A stretch of DNA of 64,000 nt. It comes from Paenibacillus sp. PL2-23 (GTDB lineage: Bacteria; Bacillota; Bacilli; Paenibacillales; Paenibacillaceae). Below are positions 62,345 through 64,000 of the stretch, piece by piece. Location of the stretch: contig NZ_CP162129.1 in the NCBI RefSeq assembly GCF_040834005.1, positions 3,186,001-3,250,000 of the forward strand, read 5' to 3'. A program made the translations under genes and the position numbers. A model generated the notes under the pieces. The model was not told the DNA's origin, did not search any database, and was given only the letters and a program-made list of their open reading frames with translations. The stretch's first letter is position 1, and every line of letters starts with the position of its first letter.

Positions 62345-63331
62345 CTACCAGATCAATACGGACGCCCCCCAGGTCAATCCGCCGCCGAAGCCGACGAACA
62401 CGAGGCAATCCCCTTCCTTCACGCGATCCTGCTCCACGGCCTCCGCCAGAGCGACGGGAATGGACGCCGCCGACATATTGCCGTACTTGTCCAGGTTGAC
62501 CATCGCCTTCTCCTCCGGCAGATTAAGCCGGTTCATAGCGGATTGAATGATTCGGATATTAGCTTGATGAGGCACCAGCAGATCAACGTCCGCCTTAGTC
62601 ATGCCCGCCTTCGCCAGCGCGTCCTCTGCCGCGCTGCCCATAATTCGGACGGCAAACTTGAATACATCGTTGCCCGCCATATGTATATAATGCTGCTTGC
62701 CGGATAAGCTGGCTTCGGATGCCGGCATGCGCGAGCCGCCGCCGCTTACCTTGAGCAGCTCTCCGCCGCTGCCGTCTGCTCCAAGCTCGAAGGAACGGAA
62801 GCCTCTGCCTCCTTCGACCGGTCCAAGCACGACTGCGCCCGCGCCATCCCCGAACAGAATACATGTATTCCGGTCCGTATAATCCGTAATCCGGGACAGC
62901 GTCTCCGCACCGACGACCAGCACATGCTTATACATGCCTGTGGCAATCATGTTGGACGCAGTGGCCAGACCGTATATGAAGCCCGAGCAGGCCGCCGACA
63001 AGTCAAACGCCGCGGCCTTCGTCGCTCCCAGCTTGTCCTGAAGCAGGCAAGCCGTAGACGGGAAGAACATATCCGGCGTAATGGTCGCGACGATAATCAG
63101 ATCGATATCCTCCGCTGTTAGGCCAGCCGCCTCAAGCGCGCGCTTCGACGCTTCAAGCGCGAGGTCGGAGGTCGCTTCGGCCTCCGCCGCTACCCTGCGC
63201 TCCTTGATGCCTGTGCGGGTGACGATCCACTCGTCGTTTGTCTCCACCATTTGCTCCAGCTGTTGATTGGTAAGAATTCGTTCAGGCACGTATTTGCCCG
63301 TGCCAATAATGCCAACAGATTGCAGACTCAT
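62345..63331 (-). CDS. fabH: 3-oxoacyl-ACP synthase III
   Basis: FabH starts fatty-acid synthesis by condensing acyl-CoA with malonyl-ACP and so sets branched-chain priming in this group. The 328-residue protein has the catalytic Cys in SAACSGFIYG, His in VPHQANIRII and Asn in MAGNDVFKF. The ATG at 63331 is preferred to a GTG at 63340 that adjoins the plsX stop; the ribosome site is weak, which suggests coupling to plsX. Confidence 0.95.
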   Translation of the reverse strand: MSLQSVGIIGTGKYVPERILTNQQLEQMVETNDEWIVTRTGIKERRVAAEAEATSDLALEASKRALEAAGLTAEDIDLIIVATITPDMFFPSTACLLQDKLGATKAAAFDLSAACSGFIYGLATASNMIATGMYKHVLVVGAETLSRITDYTDRNTCILFGDGAGAVVLGPVEGGRGFRSFELGADGSGGELLKVSGGGSRMPASEASLSGKQHYIHMAGNDVFKFAVRIMGSAAEDALAKAGMTKADVDLLVPHQANIRIIQSAMNRLNLPEEKAMVNLDKYGNMSAASIPVALAEAVEQDRVKEGDCLVFVGFGGGLTWGASVLIW

Positions 63332-63340
63332 GCTACTCAC

Positions 63341-64000
63341 TCACTTCCGGTTGATTTCTGCGGAGATCGATTCGATCAAGCTGGCTTGCAGCGCGATTCG
63401 TGTCTGGCGAACCGCGTTTTTCACCGCAGTAGCGTCCGATGAACCGTGACACTTAATAACGAGGCCGTTCAAGCCCAGCAGCGGAGCTCCGCCGTGCTCC
63501 TTGTAATCCAGCTTCTTCTTCACCTGCTTCAGCTTAGGCAGCATAATAGCCGCTGCAACCTTCGTCATAAGAGAGCTGCCGAAAGCCTCCTTCAATACAG
63601 CGAAGATCGTTCCGGCTGTGCCCTCCATCGACTTCAGCATGATATTGCCGGCAAACCCGTCGCACACCAGCACGTCGCACGTTCCGTTCAGGATATCCCG
63701 GGATTCCACGTTGCCGACGAAATGAATAGGCGCTTGCTCCAGCAGCTCGAACGCCGCTTTGGTCAGCTCGTTGCCCTTCTTCGCTTCCGTTCCGACGTTG
63801 AGCAGCCCCACGCGCGGCTTCGCTAGTCCGTGAACCTTGGCGCGATATATACTGCCCATGATGCCGTACTGAAGCAAATGCTCCGGCTTGGCGTCCATGT
63901 TGGCGCCCAGATCAAGCGCCAGCACGCCAACATCGTCCATGGTTGGCATCATTGGCGCCAGCGCCGGGCGTTCGATGCCCTCCATACGGCCGACAATCAG
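63341..64000 (-). CDS. plsX: Phosphate acyltransferase PlsX (5' part outside window)
   Basis: PlsX makes acyl-phosphate from acyl-ACP for phospholipid synthesis. The frame stays open to the window edge (codons for LIVGRMEGIERPALAP at the end), so only the C-terminal 219 residues are visible. Family motifs include DLGANMDAKPEHLLQYG, VGLLNVGTEAKKGNEL and CDGFAGNIMLKSMEG. It is followed directly by fabH. Confidence 0.96.
   Translation of the reverse strand: MIVGRMEGIERPALAPMMPTMDDVGVLALDLGANMDAKPEHLLQYGIMGSIYRAKVHGLAKPRVGLLNVGTEAKKGNELTKAAFELLEQAPIHFVGNVESRDILNGTCDVLVCDGFAGNIMLKSMEGTAGTIFAVLKEAFGSSLMTKVAAAIMLPKLKQVKKKLDYKEHGGAPLLGLNGLVIKCHGSSDATAVKNAVRQTRIALQASLIESISAEINRK

Overview
The window reads as chromosome of a motile, Gram-positive, endospore-former-type Firmicute, most likely Paenibacillus or a close relative. 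The evidence is a Bacillales-type gene order (plsX/fab–rnc–smc–ftsY–ylxM–ffh–rpsP–rimM–trmD–rplS–rnhB–sucCD–dprA–topA–trmFO–hslVU–codY–fla/che), FliY in place of FliN, CheC/CheD, a secreted SLH-domain protein, strong AGGAGG ribosome sites with frequent TTG/GTG starts, and moderately high GC in the core genes. Almost every gene is on the minus strand, so the text below follows transcription from high to low coordinates.

From 64000 to 53000 lie fatty-acid synthesis and cell-cycle/secretion genes: plsX (cut by the window edge), fabH, fabD, fabG, acpP, fabF, rnc, smc, ftsY, ylxM. From 52700 to 42200 lie ffh, rpsP, khpA, rimM, trmD, then on the opposite strand a secreted SLH+CAP protein, then rplS, lepB, rbgA, rnhB, a FliK-like and FlhB-tail-like pair (ylqG/ylqH) and yraN. 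From 42160 to 39061 there is an AT-rich accessory island. It holds an Xre regulator with a membrane partner under a promoter flanked by twin operators, a degraded polymorphic-toxin remnant, three consecutive strong hairpins, small membrane proteins and a YjcQ-like protein.

From 39060 to 27200 come yifB/comM on the plus strand, with a hairpin that buries its ribosome site, then sucC-sucD, dprA-topA-trmFO-hslV-hslU-codY. The recombinase gene codV/xerC that Bacillus carries between trmFO and hslV is absent here. From 27000 to 1 runs one long fla/che operon: flgB flgC fliE fliF fliG fliH fliI fliJ ylxF fliK flgD (TIGR02530 gene) flgE flbD fliL fliM fliY cheY fliO fliP fliQ fliR flhB flhA flhF flhG cheB cheA cheW cheC cheD, plus the first codons of a further gene.

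Functionally the flagellar operon encodes the rod, MS ring, C-ring switch, export gate and ATPase, hook-length control and the chemotaxis signalling core, with CodY encoded directly upstream. Most start sites given here were chosen by ribosome-site spacing and often differ from the longest reading frame. The most distinctive signals are regulatory (yifB leader, twin operators of the Xre gene) and the decayed toxin island. I saw no rRNA, tRNA, CRISPR array or complete insertion sequence.
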